Assembly: GCF_002954705.1 (NCBI RefSeq)
Contig: NZ_MSCO01000001.1
Span: 1,616,978-1,680,977 of the forward strand
DNA from: Aliivibrio sifiae
GTDB taxonomy: Bacteria; Pseudomonadota; Gammaproteobacteria; Enterobacterales; Vibrionaceae
Direction of reading: 5' to 3'
DNA length: 64,000 bases
This document shows positions 28,701 to 39,135 of this stretch, one piece after another. Numbering within the stretch: position 1 is the stretch's first letter; each line of letters starts with the position of its first letter. The position numbers and the translations under genes are program-made. Below the pieces are notes generated by a model. That model saw only the letters and a program-made list of their open reading frames with translations, had not been told where the DNA came from and searched no databases.

Positions 28701-31700
28701 AACTATTTACTGTAGGATCGTTACCATCAACTGTATAGATCCACTTACCTGTAGCTTCATCTACACTAACGACACCATAGCTTCCTTGCATACCAGCACT
28801 AACACTGATGCTATCCCCAATATCAGTTACATTAGTTACAAAGTTACCTGATGTAGTACTGCCATCTGTTTCTTGTACGACACCAGTATCCATTCCTGAA
28901 ATTTGCGGGATATCATTGGTACCAGTGATATTTACCGTTACTTCTTGTGCTGTTTTTGCTCCGTGAACATCAACCGCAAATACGGTAAAGACCTCAGAAA
29001 CCATCTCACCTTCTTTTAACCCTTGGATATGAGCTTCATTATTATCTAAGGTATAAGTCCATACACCATTTTCATCAATAGTGAACGTACCGTAGGTACC
29101 AGTGAGAGTTTTTGCGCTAAAGGTAACCGTATCACCGTTTGGATCCGTTGCGACTAATGCCTTAGAGTCGGTAATTGTTTCATCTTCTTTTAACTCCATA
29201 ATGATTTGATCATTTTGAACTATTTCTGGTGGTAAGTTTGAGCCATCAATGGTGACTGTCACTGTTTCTGTTGAGGTAGCACCATAAAGGTCCGTAACAG
29301 TCACTTCAAAAGTGTCTGATAATGTCTCACCAACCCCAAGGAATTTCACAGCATCTAGCGAAGTGTTTAACTTATATGTCCATCGTCCAGTGTTTTCATT
29401 AAGAACTAATTCACCATAGGTTCCTACTTCTGTATTACCAAGATCGACAGTCCCTCCATTATCAGTAATTGACCATACATGAAAATCACCAGCATCAACG
29501 TCACCATCATTTAAGTTACCTGAAATTTGGCTATCAGAATCTGTATTTGAAATACTGCCAGTTAATGATCCTGAAATATCTGGAACATCATTTGTACCGG
29601 TAACATCAACTTTAAAGATCATCATCACGGGATTGCCGTGCTCATCAACAACTGTCTTACCAAACTTATCTACAACGGTAAGGCTAAATGTATCAGTAAC
29701 CAGCTCATTTTTATTTAACTGCTGAACTTCTAAAGCGTCATTATCAAGTACATAGGTCCAATTGCCATCATTATCTAAAACCAGTGTACCGTACGTCCCA
29801 TCACCAGAAACTAAATTCCAAGTAAGGTTAGGCGTTAAACCATCAACATCGTCTAGTTTACCCGTTTGTTCTAATGGACTTCCATCCTCTATGAAATCTA
29901 TTTCTTCAATAATTAAAACCGTTTCGACATCATCGGCAACACCTATAATTTTAATGGTGATGAGAGAATCTGTACTCTTAGCCCCATGGTTATCTTCGAC
30001 AACAACTCTAAAGAAATCACGTTCAATTTGTTCTGGTGTGAGCGCTTGTACCGTAGGATCTGCATTATCTAATACGTAAGTCCATTGTCCTGTCGCTTCA
30101 TCTAACGTTAACCAACCATAAGTGCCTTTAACGGTTATAGAACCGTTAGTTGTATCACCATCTTCATCTGTACGTTTATTGCCGAATATATCCACTAAGT
30201 ACCAAGTGTGCGTATCACAGCTATCTGGATCGCTCACTTCTAGCTGACCTGAGACTTCAAGAATATCATCTTCAATTACTTCTCCTTGTTCACCGAACAA
30301 TGGAGAATCAACTATAATTCCCGGAGTATCATTTGTTCCTAAAATAGTTACATTAACTAATACGCTAGAAGTCGTTCCACAACTATCAACAACGGTTACT
30401 GTCCATTTTTCGGTGACACTCTCTCCTTCGCACAATGAGTCTACATAGGGCTGAGAGTCATCAACATCGTAAACCCAAGTACCATCAGGATTAACAACAA
30501 GATCCCCAAATAAACCACCATTAACAGAAGATGCACCAGATACACTAGTAATCGTACAGCCTGAGGGTAACCCTAAGTCACCAGCAGTTATTGAACCACT
30601 TCCATCACCACCAACAAGGACTCCATTTTCATCTACACCTTCTTCTTTCGCTTCAATGTCAATAATTTCATCATACGAACCACCACCACCGCCATCAGGA
30701 TCCGTATTTCCTTTTACGGTAACTTTGACTTCAAACGGTTCAGATACACCACCGTGCTTATCCGTAGCCGTGACCCAGAAAGAATCAATCCCAATTTCAT
30801 CAAAATTAAGTGCATTAGTATCTGGATCAAAGTTATCTAACAAATAGGTCCATTGCCCATGTTCATCAATGGTTAATATTCCGTATATTCCCGCCCCATC
30901 TTGAACCTGCCAGCTAACTACCTCATCACCTAAATCAATATCATCTGCAATTACGTTGCCTGTTACTTTAGTAAATTGTCCATTAAACGCTTCACCTGCA
31001 GGTAAGAAATCCTGTGCATCTTCAATGACTGTTGCAGAACTATCACCAGAAACGACAGGTTTATCATTGGTGCCCACAATAGTAAAATCGATTTGTTCTG
31101 TAGTAAAACCACCATTAGAATCATGCGCAACAGCGGCAAAAGTCTCAGAGATGGTTTCCCCTTCATTTAAAGACTGAATCGCGGTCGAATTTTTATCAAT
31201 TTCATAACGCCATGAACCATTAGCTTCAAGATAAAACGTACCATAGTTACCTACATAGGTTCGAACTTCAAAAGACGTTGTATCTCCAGCATCTACATCT
31301 GTGGCAATCAATTGACCAGTAACAATATCTGTCGCTTGATCTTCTTTATACTCTCCAGTTGCTCCGCCTGTAATTTCAGGTAGATCATTAGTTCCTTGAA
31401 TAGTAATAACGATATCATCAGTTGATTCTAACCCCATAGAATCAGTTACCGTTACGGTAAATGTCTCAGTAAATGTATCATTAGGTCCAAGCGCTTGAAT
31501 GGCAGCAAGAGAATTCATTAGTGTATATGTCCAACGGCCATTAGAATTCATCGTTAATGAACCATATTGACCAACACCGTTTAATAAATTCCAAGCATGA
31601 ATATCACCCACATCAGGGTCTGAACTGTTTAACCGCCCCTCAATTGTTGTTGTTTGGTCTTCTATTACTGTTCCGGTTAAAGCACCACTTAAAGATGGTG

Positions 31701-34700
31701 CATCATTTGTCCCTTCAATCGTAATTTCAACTTCTTTTTCAGAGACTTCACCAAATGAATCCGTTACTTTTACTGTAATAGTATCAACAAGCTCTACACC
31801 TTCTTTTAAGCCATTAACAGTACTGTTATTATTGTTAAGAACATAGGTCCAATGCCCGTTATTATCGAGAGTAAACGTCCCGTACTGCCCTGCAGAACCA
31901 ACAATTTCCCATTCAAGGGTATCCATTGAATCTAAATCACCAGACCGTAAATCGCCTGAGATTTCATTCGGATTCGCATCTTCTTTTATTTCACCAGTAG
32001 TATCACCAATAATGCCAGGAGAACTGTTTGTACCCGCAATATCAATAATCACTTCTATTTGATTAGTACCACCTTCACCATCATCAACTTCAACAACAAA
32101 CTTATCTTGAACCGTTTGGCCAGAAGAAATCCCTATTGTAGCTGGTCTAGAGTTATCTAGTTGATAAGTCCATTTGCCAGTATTAGGATCAATACTTAGT
32201 GTTCCGTAAACACCATCCGGAGTGAGAACTGACCATGTATGATCATCTAAGCTATCTATATCAACAGCAGTTAACTCACCAGTTGCTACGTCTTTTCCTG
32301 TTGTTCCTTCAATAGCACTACCAGTTGTTGCACCGCTAATCGAAGGTTGATCATTATCACCAATAATATCAATGACGATTTCTTTTGATGTTGATGCACC
32401 AAAACTGTCCGTAACTGTTACCGTAAAGCTATCCTGTGCATTTTCACCTTCAGATAGACTTTGAACTGAAGCTTTATCATTATCTAAATTATAAATCCAA
32501 TGTCCATCAGCACTTAATGTCAATGTTCCGTATGAACCTGTGTTAGAGTCAAGCGTCCAAGTATAAGAGTCACCAATATCTTTATCATCTGGTTCAAGTT
32601 GACCATGGACTACCGTGATAGCTGAGTCTTCTTCAACAAGTCCACTTAACTCACCCGATAATTCAGGGATATCATTTGTCCCTTTGACTTTTACAGTGAC
32701 AGTAACTGTATCAATAGCGCCATATTGATCTTCAACTTGAATGACAAACTTCTCTTTTTCTGTTTGACCTGACAATAAACCTTGAGTAGCTGCTAAAGAG
32801 TTGTCAATTGTGTATGTCCACTTTCCACTAGCATCTAATGACAATGAACCATATAAGCCTTGTGCATCGGTTAATAAGGTCCATTCATGTGCATCTGTTG
32901 TATCAACATCACCATCGGTTAACTCACCTGAAACAGACGCTTTATTTCCATCTTCCGTAATTGTTTTAGTTGTTTGCCCACCAATTTCAGGGATATCATT
33001 TGTACCCAAAACTTCGACAGTAATAATAATAGAATTCATCCCACCATTACCATCATCGACATGAATGATAAACGTTTCAAACTCTTGTTGGTTCTCTGCT
33101 AATGCTTGAGTATCACTATTCAAGGGGTCTATGGTATATAACCAATTACCATCGGCATCGACAGTCATATTGCCATATTTACCGGCACCACCACCATCAA
33201 CAGTCCATGTGTGAGTGTCATTAAAATCAATATCGACAGCTGTTAATGCACCTGTCGCTGTAGGTATGATGTCTTCGACAGCTGTACCTGTTGTTCGTCC
33301 AGTAATTACAGGCCGGTCATTAGTACCATTAATCGTTATTTCAACAGTATGTTGTGCATAACCATTATTACCATCACCAACAACAACAACAAAACTTTCA
33401 ACGACACTTTCACCAGCAGACAATACTTGAGACTCAGTATCTTTAAGTGTATATGTCCATTCTCCAGTGTTGGCATCAATTGAAAAACTGCCTAATTTAG
33501 ACTCTGAAGCTCCAATAACAAACCAATTATGAGTATCAGATACATCAACATCATCAACAGATAAGGTATCTGAAATGGTTACCGTCTCATCTTCTTTAAC
33601 AATACCTGTATCATTACTGTCTACGATACTGGGTAAATCATTGGTTCCTTCTAAAGAGATGATGATTTCTTTTTGATCCGTACCGCCTTGCCCATCATCA
33701 ACCGTAACTATAAAACGATCTTCTGCAGTCTCACCTTCGGCAAGCTGCTGAGTTGCATCTAAGGCATTATTTATGGTGTAAATCCATTTTCCATTGGCAT
33801 CAACAGTGATCGAACCATAAGAACCTGCAGCTGGTTGAACGTCCCATGTGTGAGTATCTGAAAGATCTACATCATCTACAATTAATTGGCCTTCTGTTGT
33901 TTCAATCGCATCTTCTTTTACTGACCCCGATGATTGACCTGATAATTCTGGATCATCATTAGTACCAGTAATAGTAATCTCAACGGTTTCTGTAATAACA
34001 CCACCTGCACCATCACTGAGTTCTACGGTATAGTATTCTTTTATTGGGTCATCACCAGCACCAAGAGATTGAGCGGCATCATTATCTAATGTGTATATCC
34101 AAGTTCCTGTACTTGCATCTAATGTGAATTTGCCATAAGTCCCAGTATCTGAACCAACGATATCCCAATTAAACGCACTCGTCGTATCTTCATCTAACGC
34201 GGTTAATGTTCCCGTTGTCGTTAGTGTCGTATCTTCTGTTACTGCACCGACAACATCGCCTCCGATCACTGGTACACCATTCGTACCAACAACCGTGATC
34301 ACGATTTCGATGGTGTCTGTACCACCTTGGTTGTCATCTACAGTAACAATGAATTTATCTTCTACACTTTGCCCTTCGGTTAAAGCTTGAGTGGCATCTA
34401 ACGTATTATCTATGGTGTAAATCCACTTACCCGTAGCAGGATCAATTGCAATAGAACCGTAAGTACCATTATTGCTGTCTACACTCCAAGCGTGAACATC
34501 GATTAAGTCAACATCATCAACAGTCAGTTGACCTTCTGCCTCTGATTGAGTAGCGGTATCTTCTTTGACTAATCCTGTTGATTGACCTGATACTGTCGGT
34601 TCATCGTTTGTACCTGTTATTTCAATAGAAACCATTTCAGTCGTTAATCCACCTTCACCATCATCCACTTGAATTTGGTATTCAACAGTGTGTGTTTCAC

Positions 34701-37700
34701 CATTAGCCAGTGCTTGGACTTGTGCAGCGGTATTATTAAGAGTGTATTCCCATTTACCTGAACCATCGGCATTAGTAGAAACAACAATTGAACCGTATGG
34801 ATCGGTATTTGAAGAAAGCAGTGTCCATGTATGTGAGTCTAATGTGTCTACATCATCAACAAATAGATCTCCCGTAGTAGTCAATACGGTTTCTTCTGTC
34901 ACGCTGCCTGATAACACAGAGCTACCTGCAACGCTAGGCAGATCATTGGTACCAGTTACTTGAACAGTCACTGTGTGCGTCACCGTACCGCCATTGCCAT
35001 CATCGGCAACGATCTCAAACGTTTCGGTTTTCACTTCGCCATTAGAAATGGCTTGAGTCACATCCAAGCTATTATCTAGGGTGTAAGTCCACTTACCCGT
35101 TGCATCGACAGTTAATGCGCCATACGTGCCTGCACCATCGGTCACTGACCACGCATGCGTATCGGTGATATCTGCATCGGTTGCTTCTAATTGACCTTCT
35201 GCAATCCCTACGCTGTCTTCAACAACCGCGCCAGTATCCGTGCCACTGATGGTTGGGCCATCATTTGAGCCCGTCACCGTAATAGTCACTTCTTGTGTAT
35301 CGATGCCACCGTGGTTATCTTCAACTTGAACCACATAGACGATGTCCATCGTCTCGCCAACGCCCAACGCAATCACACTTGCTGACGCGGTGTTTAAATC
35401 AAACGTCCACTTACCATTAGCGTCAACGCTGAACGTACCCAATTCGTCATTACTGTTCGATTCCACAGTCCACGTGTGCGTGTCTAATGTATCGACATCT
35501 TCAAGGGCTAAATCACCGGTCGCACTTTCTGTTGCTCGGTGCTCTACCGCACCCACAATCACGGATGTGTCTGTAATTTCTGGAATGTCATTGGTACCGG
35601 TGACTTCAACAGTCACTGTATGCGTCACCGTACCGCCATTGCCATCATCGGCAACGATCTCAAACGTTTCGGTTTTCACTTCGCCATTAGAAATGGCTTG
35701 AGTCACATCCAAGCTATTATCTAGGGTGTAAGTCCACTTACCCGTTGCATCGACAGTTAATGCGCCATACGTGCCTGCACCATCGGTCACTGACCATGCA
35801 TGCGTATCGGTGATATCTGCATCGGTTGCTTCTAATTGACCTTCTGCAATCCCTACGCTGTCTTCAACAACTGCCCCAGTATCCGTACCGCTGATAGTTG
35901 GGCCATCGTTTGAGCCCGTCATCGTAATAGTGACTTCTTGTGTATCGATACCACCGTGGTTGTCTTCAACTTGAACCACATAGACGATGTCCATCGTCTC
36001 GCCAACACCCAACGCAATCACACTTGCTGACGCGGTGTTTAAATCAAATGTCCACTTACCATTAGCGTCAACGCTGAACGTACCCAATTCGTCATTACTG
36101 TTCGATTCCACAGTCCACGTGTGCGTGTCTAATGTATCGACATCTTCAAGGACTAAATCACCGGTCGCACTTTCTGTTGCTCGGTGCTCTACCGCACCCA
36201 CAATCACGGATGTGTCTGTAATTTCTGGAATGTCATTGGTACCGGTGACTTCAATTGTAATCACTTGTGTTACTTGTGCACCGCTTCCATCCGTAACAAT
36301 AACCGTAAATGTTTCCGTTTCGGTTTGGCCTTCTGATAATGATTGAGTTGCAGAAAGCGCATTATCTATCGAGTATGTCCACTTACCGTTAGCATCTACT
36401 GTTATCTCACCATATAAACCCGTACTCGGAGCTTGTACTGACCATGTTGCAGTATCAGTTGTATCTAAATCAGCAGAAACCAATACACCAGATGCGGTAG
36501 CAACCGTATCTTCCACTACAGAGCCAGTGCTTGTTCCACCAATAACAGGGCCATTATTAGAACCTGTTATAGTAATAGTCACTTCTTTAGTATCAAGACC
36601 GCCATTTTGATCGTCAACTTGAACGACATAAATTACATCTAAGGTTTCTCCTGCACCTAACGCAAGGAAAACCGCTGCATTTGTATTTAAGTCAAAATTC
36701 CATCGGCCGTTTGAATCGACACTAAATGAACCTAACTCGGAGTTATCGTTTGGTTCTACTGTCCAAAGGTGAGTATCTAATCCATCAATATCTTCTAATA
36801 CTAAATCACCAATAGCAGAAACACTCACTTCTGCAACATCACCAGTCACAACCGATGAATCTGTAATTTCAGGAATATCATTGGTGCCGGTAACTTCAAC
36901 AATCACTGTGTGCGCCACCGTACCGCCATTGCCATCGTCGGCAACGATCTCAAATGTTTCAGTTTTAATTTCATCTTTAGAAATAGCTTGAGTAACATCT
37001 AAGCCATTATCTAGGGTGTAGGTCCACTTACCGGCACTATCTACGCTTAAAGAACCAAATACCCCAGTACCGTTAGTAACAGACCATGATACCGAGTCAT
37101 TAACATCAGCATCTGTTGCAATTAACTCCCCAGTAGCACTTCCCAATACATCTTCAACAACAGAGCCTGTATCAGAACCACTAATAACAGGGCCATCATT
37201 TGAACCTGTAACAGTAATAGTTACATCTTGAAGATCAGTGCCACCGTGGTTATCTGCCACTTCTACTCTGTATATGATATCTAGTGTTTCGCCCGCACCT
37301 AACCCAATCACGGCGATAGATGCTGAGTTCAAATTAAACGTCCATTTACCTGTTGCATCAACAGAGAAGGTACCAAGGTCATCATTTGAATTTGGTTGAA
37401 CAGTCCATGTATGAGTATCTAAAGTATCAACATCTTCAAAAGTCAGATCGCCAGTTGCACTTTCTATAACACGATGCTCAACTGCACCTGCAATAACTGA
37501 AGTATCAGTGATTTCTGGATTATCATTCGTACCCGTTACATCAATAGTAATGGTGTGCGTTACTTGTCCACCATTGCCATCATCAGCAATCACTTCAAAC
37601 GTTTCAGTTTGAGTTTCACCTTGTGATAACGCTTGAGTCGCAGATAAGTTATTATCAATGCTATAAGTCCATTTACCTGTACTATCAATTACAAGCGAAC

Positions 37701-39027
37701 CATACGAACCTAGATTTGGAGCTGTCACCGACCATGACACTGAATCTCCTGCGTCGACATCAACAGCTATTAATTGCCCATCAGCAGAGTCAATTAAATC
37801 CTCAACAACACGCCCTGTACTTGTACCACTAATGATGGGTTCATCATTGGTACCATTAATCGTAATAACCACTTCTTGTTCGGCAATACCGCCATTACCA
37901 TCATCAACTTGAATGGTAAATGTTTCAGTAACAACATCGCCTTTCCCCAGAGCTTGAGTCTCATCTCTAGAATTATCTAATGTGTATTCCCACACACCAT
38001 TATTTATGGTTAATACACCATAAGTTGCATTACCACCTTCAACAATTGTCCAAGTATGAGTATCTAATGTATCTACATCTGCAACTGTTAATGTCTCACT
38101 GACGGTTGGATCAGTATCATCAACATCCCCCTCAGTCAGCTCACCAACAGAAATACCTGAAATCACAGGTTCATCATTAGTACCTACAATAACTACTGTA
38201 ACCTGCTGAGTTGATGTTAGATTTCCACCAGCAGAAACTGAAACCTCAAACACATCAGTAATAATCTGACCATTAGCTAATGACTGAACTGATAAAGCAC
38301 TATTATCAAGAATGTATTCCCACTCACCCGTAATTGGGTTTAAAGTTAACGTACCAAATTCACTTGTAGGAGAGCCATTAATCGACCAAGTGTACGAAAA
38401 GTTACTTTGAGGATTAGTAACAGCTAATTGACCTTCAGACTCAAAAAGTTCATCTTCTTTTGTTAAACCTGAATTATTTGGTGTAATAATTGGTGTCGCA
38501 GGGGCATTCGTTGGATCATTACCACTTAAATTATCGATATCATCTTGATTATCATAGGAGAATACATCCGAAGTAGTGAAGTTTGTTGTTGCGATATCTG
38601 AATAATAGCCGTACTCAATCACAACAAAACCACCGTTTGCTGAGCCACCGCCTTCACCAGCAGCAGAAGCTTCAAGGATCTCAGTTGGATCCTCTCCCGC
38701 TAAAATGGCATCTTGAATCGCGGCGATATCAAGCTCATCTGTTGATTGTGTAGGATCAAGAGTTACCTTCCCATCTATTGGCTGTACTTGCAGTGGGTCA
38801 TCCGCTTTGGTTTCATCAAGACAACCCAAACAGTTTTTATCAACCGTCACTAACTTACCGTTAATTTGAACAACCACTTTGGCGTCGTATCCAGTAAACA
38901 GCACGGAATCACGCCCAATATTTTGGCCTACACTTACTTTTGTAGGTACACCAGACTGGTTTAATGTATAGGCGTCACCTTCAATTTTTTTTATTTCTAT
39001 TTGAGAAGGAATTATTGTTTCTTTCAT
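25762..39027 (-). CDS. Giant LapA-like VCBS-repeat adhesin (retention module, type I secreted)
   Basis: 4421 residues. Residues 1-140 form a LapA-type retention module (VGQNIGRDSVLFTGYDAKVV), meant to hold the protein in its secretion pore. SAAG at 121-124 is a variant of the LapG protease cleavage motif. About 36 VCBS/Ig-like repeats of roughly 100 residues follow, most ending in GTND or GSND. A GDGGGGG-type hinge and a cysteine-bearing repeat lie near residues 2775-2940. The last 350 residues hold one RTX-like turn (LTGGAGNDIFYF) and a VCA0849-type type I secretion signal. A surface adhesion or biofilm role is inferred from the family. No LapBCE, LapD or LapG genes are adjacent. The frame is intact. 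Confidence 0.93.
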   Translation of the reverse strand: MKETIIPSQIEIKKIEGDAYTLNQSGVPTKVSVGQNIGRDSVLFTGYDAKVVVQINGKLVTVDKNCLGCLDETKADDPLQVQPIDGKVTLDPTQSTDELDIAAIQDAILAGEDPTEILEASAAGEGGGSANGGFVVIEYGYYSDIATTNFTTSDVFSYDNQDDIDNLSGNDPTNAPATPIITPNNSGLTKEDELFESEGQLAVTNPQSNFSYTWSINGSPTSEFGTLTLNPITGEWEYILDNSALSVQSLANGQIITDVFEVSVSAGGNLTSTQQVTVVIVGTNDEPVISGISVGELTEGDVDDTDPTVSETLTVADVDTLDTHTWTIVEGGNATYGVLTINNGVWEYTLDNSRDETQALGKGDVVTETFTIQVDDGNGGIAEQEVVITINGTNDEPIISGTSTGRVVEDLIDSADGQLIAVDVDAGDSVSWSVTAPNLGSYGSLVIDSTGKWTYSIDNNLSATQALSQGETQTETFEVIADDGNGGQVTHTITIDVTGTNDNPEITDTSVIAGAVEHRVIESATGDLTFEDVDTLDTHTWTVQPNSNDDLGTFSVDATGKWTFNLNSASIAVIGLGAGETLDIIYRVEVADNHGGTDLQDVTITVTGSNDGPVISGSDTGSVVEDVLGSATGELIATDADVNDSVSWSVTNGTGVFGSLSVDSAGKWTYTLDNGLDVTQAISKDEIKTETFEIVADDGNGGTVAHTVIVEVTGTNDIPEITDSSVVTGDVAEVSVSAIGDLVLEDIDGLDTHLWTVEPNDNSELGSFSVDSNGRWNFDLNTNAAVFLALGAGETLDVIYVVQVDDQNGGLDTKEVTITITGSNNGPVIGGTSTGSVVEDTVATASGVLVSADLDTTDTATWSVQAPSTGLYGEITVDANGKWTYSIDNALSATQSLSEGQTETETFTVIVTDGSGAQVTQVITIEVTGTNDIPEITDTSVIVGAVEHRATESATGDLVLEDVDTLDTHTWTVESNSNDELGTFSVDANGKWTFDLNTASASVIALGVGETMDIVYVVQVEDNHGGIDTQEVTITMTGSNDGPTISGTDTGAVVEDSVGIAEGQLEATDADITDTHAWSVTDGAGTYGALTVDATGKWTYTLDNSLDVTQAISNGEVKTETFEIVADDGNGGTVTHTVTVEVTGTNDIPEITDTSVIVGAVEHRATESATGDLALEDVDTLDTHTWTVESNSNDELGTFSVDANGKWTFDLNTASASVIALGVGETMDIVYVVQVEDNHGGIDTQEVTITVTGSNDGPTISGTDTGAVVEDSVGIAEGQLEATDADITDTHAWSVTDGAGTYGALTVDATGKWTYTLDNSLDVTQAISNGEVKTETFEIVADDGNGGTVTHTVTVQVTGTNDLPSVAGSSVLSGSVTEETVLTTTGDLFVDDVDTLDSHTWTLLSSNTDPYGSIVVSTNADGSGKWEYTLNNTAAQVQALANGETHTVEYQIQVDDGEGGLTTEMVSIEITGTNDEPTVSGQSTGLVKEDTATQSEAEGQLTVDDVDLIDVHAWSVDSNNGTYGSIAIDPATGKWIYTIDNTLDATQALTEGQSVEDKFIVTVDDNQGGTDTIEIVITVVGTNGVPVIGGDVVGAVTEDTTLTTTGTLTALDEDTTSAFNWDIVGSDTGTYGKFTLDASTGTWIYTLDNDAAQSLGAGDDPIKEYYTVELSDGAGGVITETVEITITGTNDDPELSGQSSGSVKEDAIETTEGQLIVDDVDLSDTHTWDVQPAAGSYGSITVDANGKWIYTINNALDATQQLAEGETAEDRFIVTVDDGQGGTDQKEIIISLEGTNDLPSIVDSNDTGIVKEDETVTISDTLSVDDVDVSDTHNWFVIGASESKLGSFSIDANTGEWTYTLKDTESQVLSAGESVVESFVVVVGDGNNGYAQHTVEITINGTNDRPVITGRTTGTAVEDIIPTATGALTAVDIDFNDTHTWTVDGGGAGKYGNMTVDADGNWLYTIDPLNSDTQALAENQQEFETFIIHVDDGNGGMNSIIITVEVLGTNDIPEIGGQTTKTITEDGNKASVSGELTDGDVDTTDAHEWTLLTDAQGLYGSLSLDASGKWTYTIDNSLAATQGLLSGQTEKEKFVIQVEDQYGAIDTVTVTVKVKGTNDIPELSGELSGLVEEDSAITVVHGQLEPDDKDIGDSYTWTLDSNTGSYGTLTLSADGHWIYNLDNDKASVQSLSEGENAQDSFTVTVTDSFGASTSKEIVIDIIGDNDQPSISGATTGSAIEGTTGKDVATGELTAVDIDSLDDHTWSVLTPDGVYGTLSIDPNTGKWTYQLDNSRPATIGISSGQTVQDKFVVEVDDGEGGTNQIEVIIDIAGTNSSPGIIGDTTGEIKEDANPNEISGDLRSGDLDSMDTLEWEIVGSAGQYGTFTLDNNGHWTYVLNNNNSTVNGLKEGVELVDTITVKVTDSFGEVSEKEVEITIEGTNDAPSLSGALTGTVIEDQTTTIEGRLNSSDPDVGDIHAWNLLNGVGQYGSLTMNSNGRWTYTLMNSLAAIQALGPNDTFTETFTVTVTDSMGLESTDDIVITIQGTNDLPEITGGATGEYKEDQATDIVTGQLIATDVDAGDTTSFEVRTYVGNYGTFYLEANGSWRYEIDKNSTAIQSLNEGETISETFAAVAHDSNGGFTTEQIDFTIVGTNDKPVVSGDSSATVIEDAQDFLPAGEAFNGQFTKVTGNVIADDIDLGDEVVSWQVQDGAGIYGILTIDEHGQWTYLLDNFDPDTNALNFDEIGIDSFWVTATDKHGGVSEPFEVKVTVKGNTDPDGGGGGSYDEIIDIEAKEEGVDENGVLVGGDGSGSITAGDLGLPSGCTITSVSGASSVNGGLFGDLVVNPDGTWVYDVDDSQPYVDSLCEGESVTEKWTVTVVDSCGTTSSVLVNVTILGTNDTPGIIVDSPLFGEQGEVIEDDILEVSGQLEVSDPDSCDTHTWYLVDIFGNKRTDEDGDTTNGSITVKGTYGWLTLDEATGQWTYVLDNADPTVQALTPEQIERDFFRVVVEDNHGAKSTDSLITIKIIGVADDVETVLIIEEIDFIEDGSPLEQTGKLDDVDGLTPNLTWNLVSGDGTYGTLVLDNDGNWTYVLDNDALEVQQLNKNELVTDTFSLTVVDKFGKTVVDEHGNPVMMIFKVDVTGTNDVPDISGSLTGSISNTDSDSQISGNLNDGDVDAGDFHVWSITDNGGTVDLGNTEVGTYGELVLNENTGRWTYKLNTSLDAVKFLGVGETLSDTFEVTVTDLYGATSTETVTVTIDGSNLPPEIVQNDQIIMELKEDETITDSKALVATDPNGDTVTFSAKTLTGTYGTFTIDENGVWTYTLDNNEAHIQGLKEGEMVSEVFTVFAVDVHGAKTAQEVTVNITGTNDIPQISGMDTGVVQETDGSTTSGNFVTNVTDIGDSISVSAGMQGSYGVVSVDEATGKWIYTVDGNDPTVNSLSKGETLTDTVTITATDEFGASTDMTITIIINGENDAPSLVVTIPTELTEDSGVTVSNTIEVTGNWDDGDPDTADTHIWEVLSGDSLGILTFEPNGDYKLVVDNSVLEIQQLGVGEKLELTYTVQVTDEHGLSSTQDITFTVNGTNDDPEVVNTSITSVDVAEDGTLSQSGQLDITDIDITDTTFDFSVTNSPSDAYGVVTVDEFGQWTYVLDNDKAQDIGDETITETFTIQIDDGNGGVITQDVTVNITGTDDDPIIDTGITQVTEGIVVEDGTSTATGQVAYVDPEGDLIDYNVINPPTSPYGTFTVDANGVWTYELNNALAQEIGATGTQETYTIEVKDQTGGTIQQVITINITGENDAPTIDASSVIIGSVDEDGTATATGQLNVSDVDLTDTSFTYSVISGPNTAGTPGDLSGLYGALTVDGNGEWTYLLDNNKAQVLGDTVATEKFTIEVADGNGGTITQEITVSVTGNDDQPIVDAGTTQETTGAVVEDGALHAEGTIAYLDPEGTDIGYTVSTSSTPLYGTFIVDPITGKWEYDLDSGLSQAIGIDGAQESLVIDVTDASGQVTQQVITIDITGDNDSPVITGSSTADVKEGVVETVTGQLNAVDVENDPIGWQIASTSSATGIYGTLSINAAGLWTYILLEDSTLALAADTTDEFTVEASDGKGGVTQQVISVVVAAPTIIQGAVGSDILNGTTNDELLFGNPLDLSDTGTADTFTWTNASIGGDLARDVIKDFDLDSDKIDLSDITNITTVWDSAVLASQIQIGEVDGSTEIYINEAGTTVQTIIVDGITLDELAGEPTATMTDEEKLNALTNSGHLVVSDTFGNERDNVLYASGENDILTGGAGNDIFYFAEDIGGSPAIPSQTSIADFAVDGVAANGEADILDLADLLPDSIQASSTMDDMLQHIDVNIDDGNAQTVLSVTDELGNKTDITLEGVDSTTLGISDLGSMSDQDILSTIYNDFNMFKVD
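34961..36250. repeat. 645-bp tandem duplication inside the adhesin gene
   Basis: Two consecutive 645-bp units (about 34961-35605 and 35606-36250), each encoding two VCBS repeats (215 residues), are nearly identical at base level, with scattered mostly silent differences. The shared stretches are far longer than between other repeats in the gene, so this is a recent duplication or an ongoing gene-conversion tract. A more diverged relative of the same pair lies near 37200-37520. Confidence 0.9.
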
Positions 39028-39135
39028 GCAATCACCTACAATCCATTTAGCGGTATAATAAATTAATTTTCATGTGTGTTTTAAGCATAGAATAAAAATG
39101 CGTCAATACACAAAATGAAAAACCGTTAATTTGTT

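Noticed and set aside
29762-36346. Several open frames of 60-120 codons opposite the adhesin gene, some nearly identical to each other
   Set aside because: They are mirror frames of the VCBS repeats, and their similarity only reflects the tandem duplication on the coding strand.
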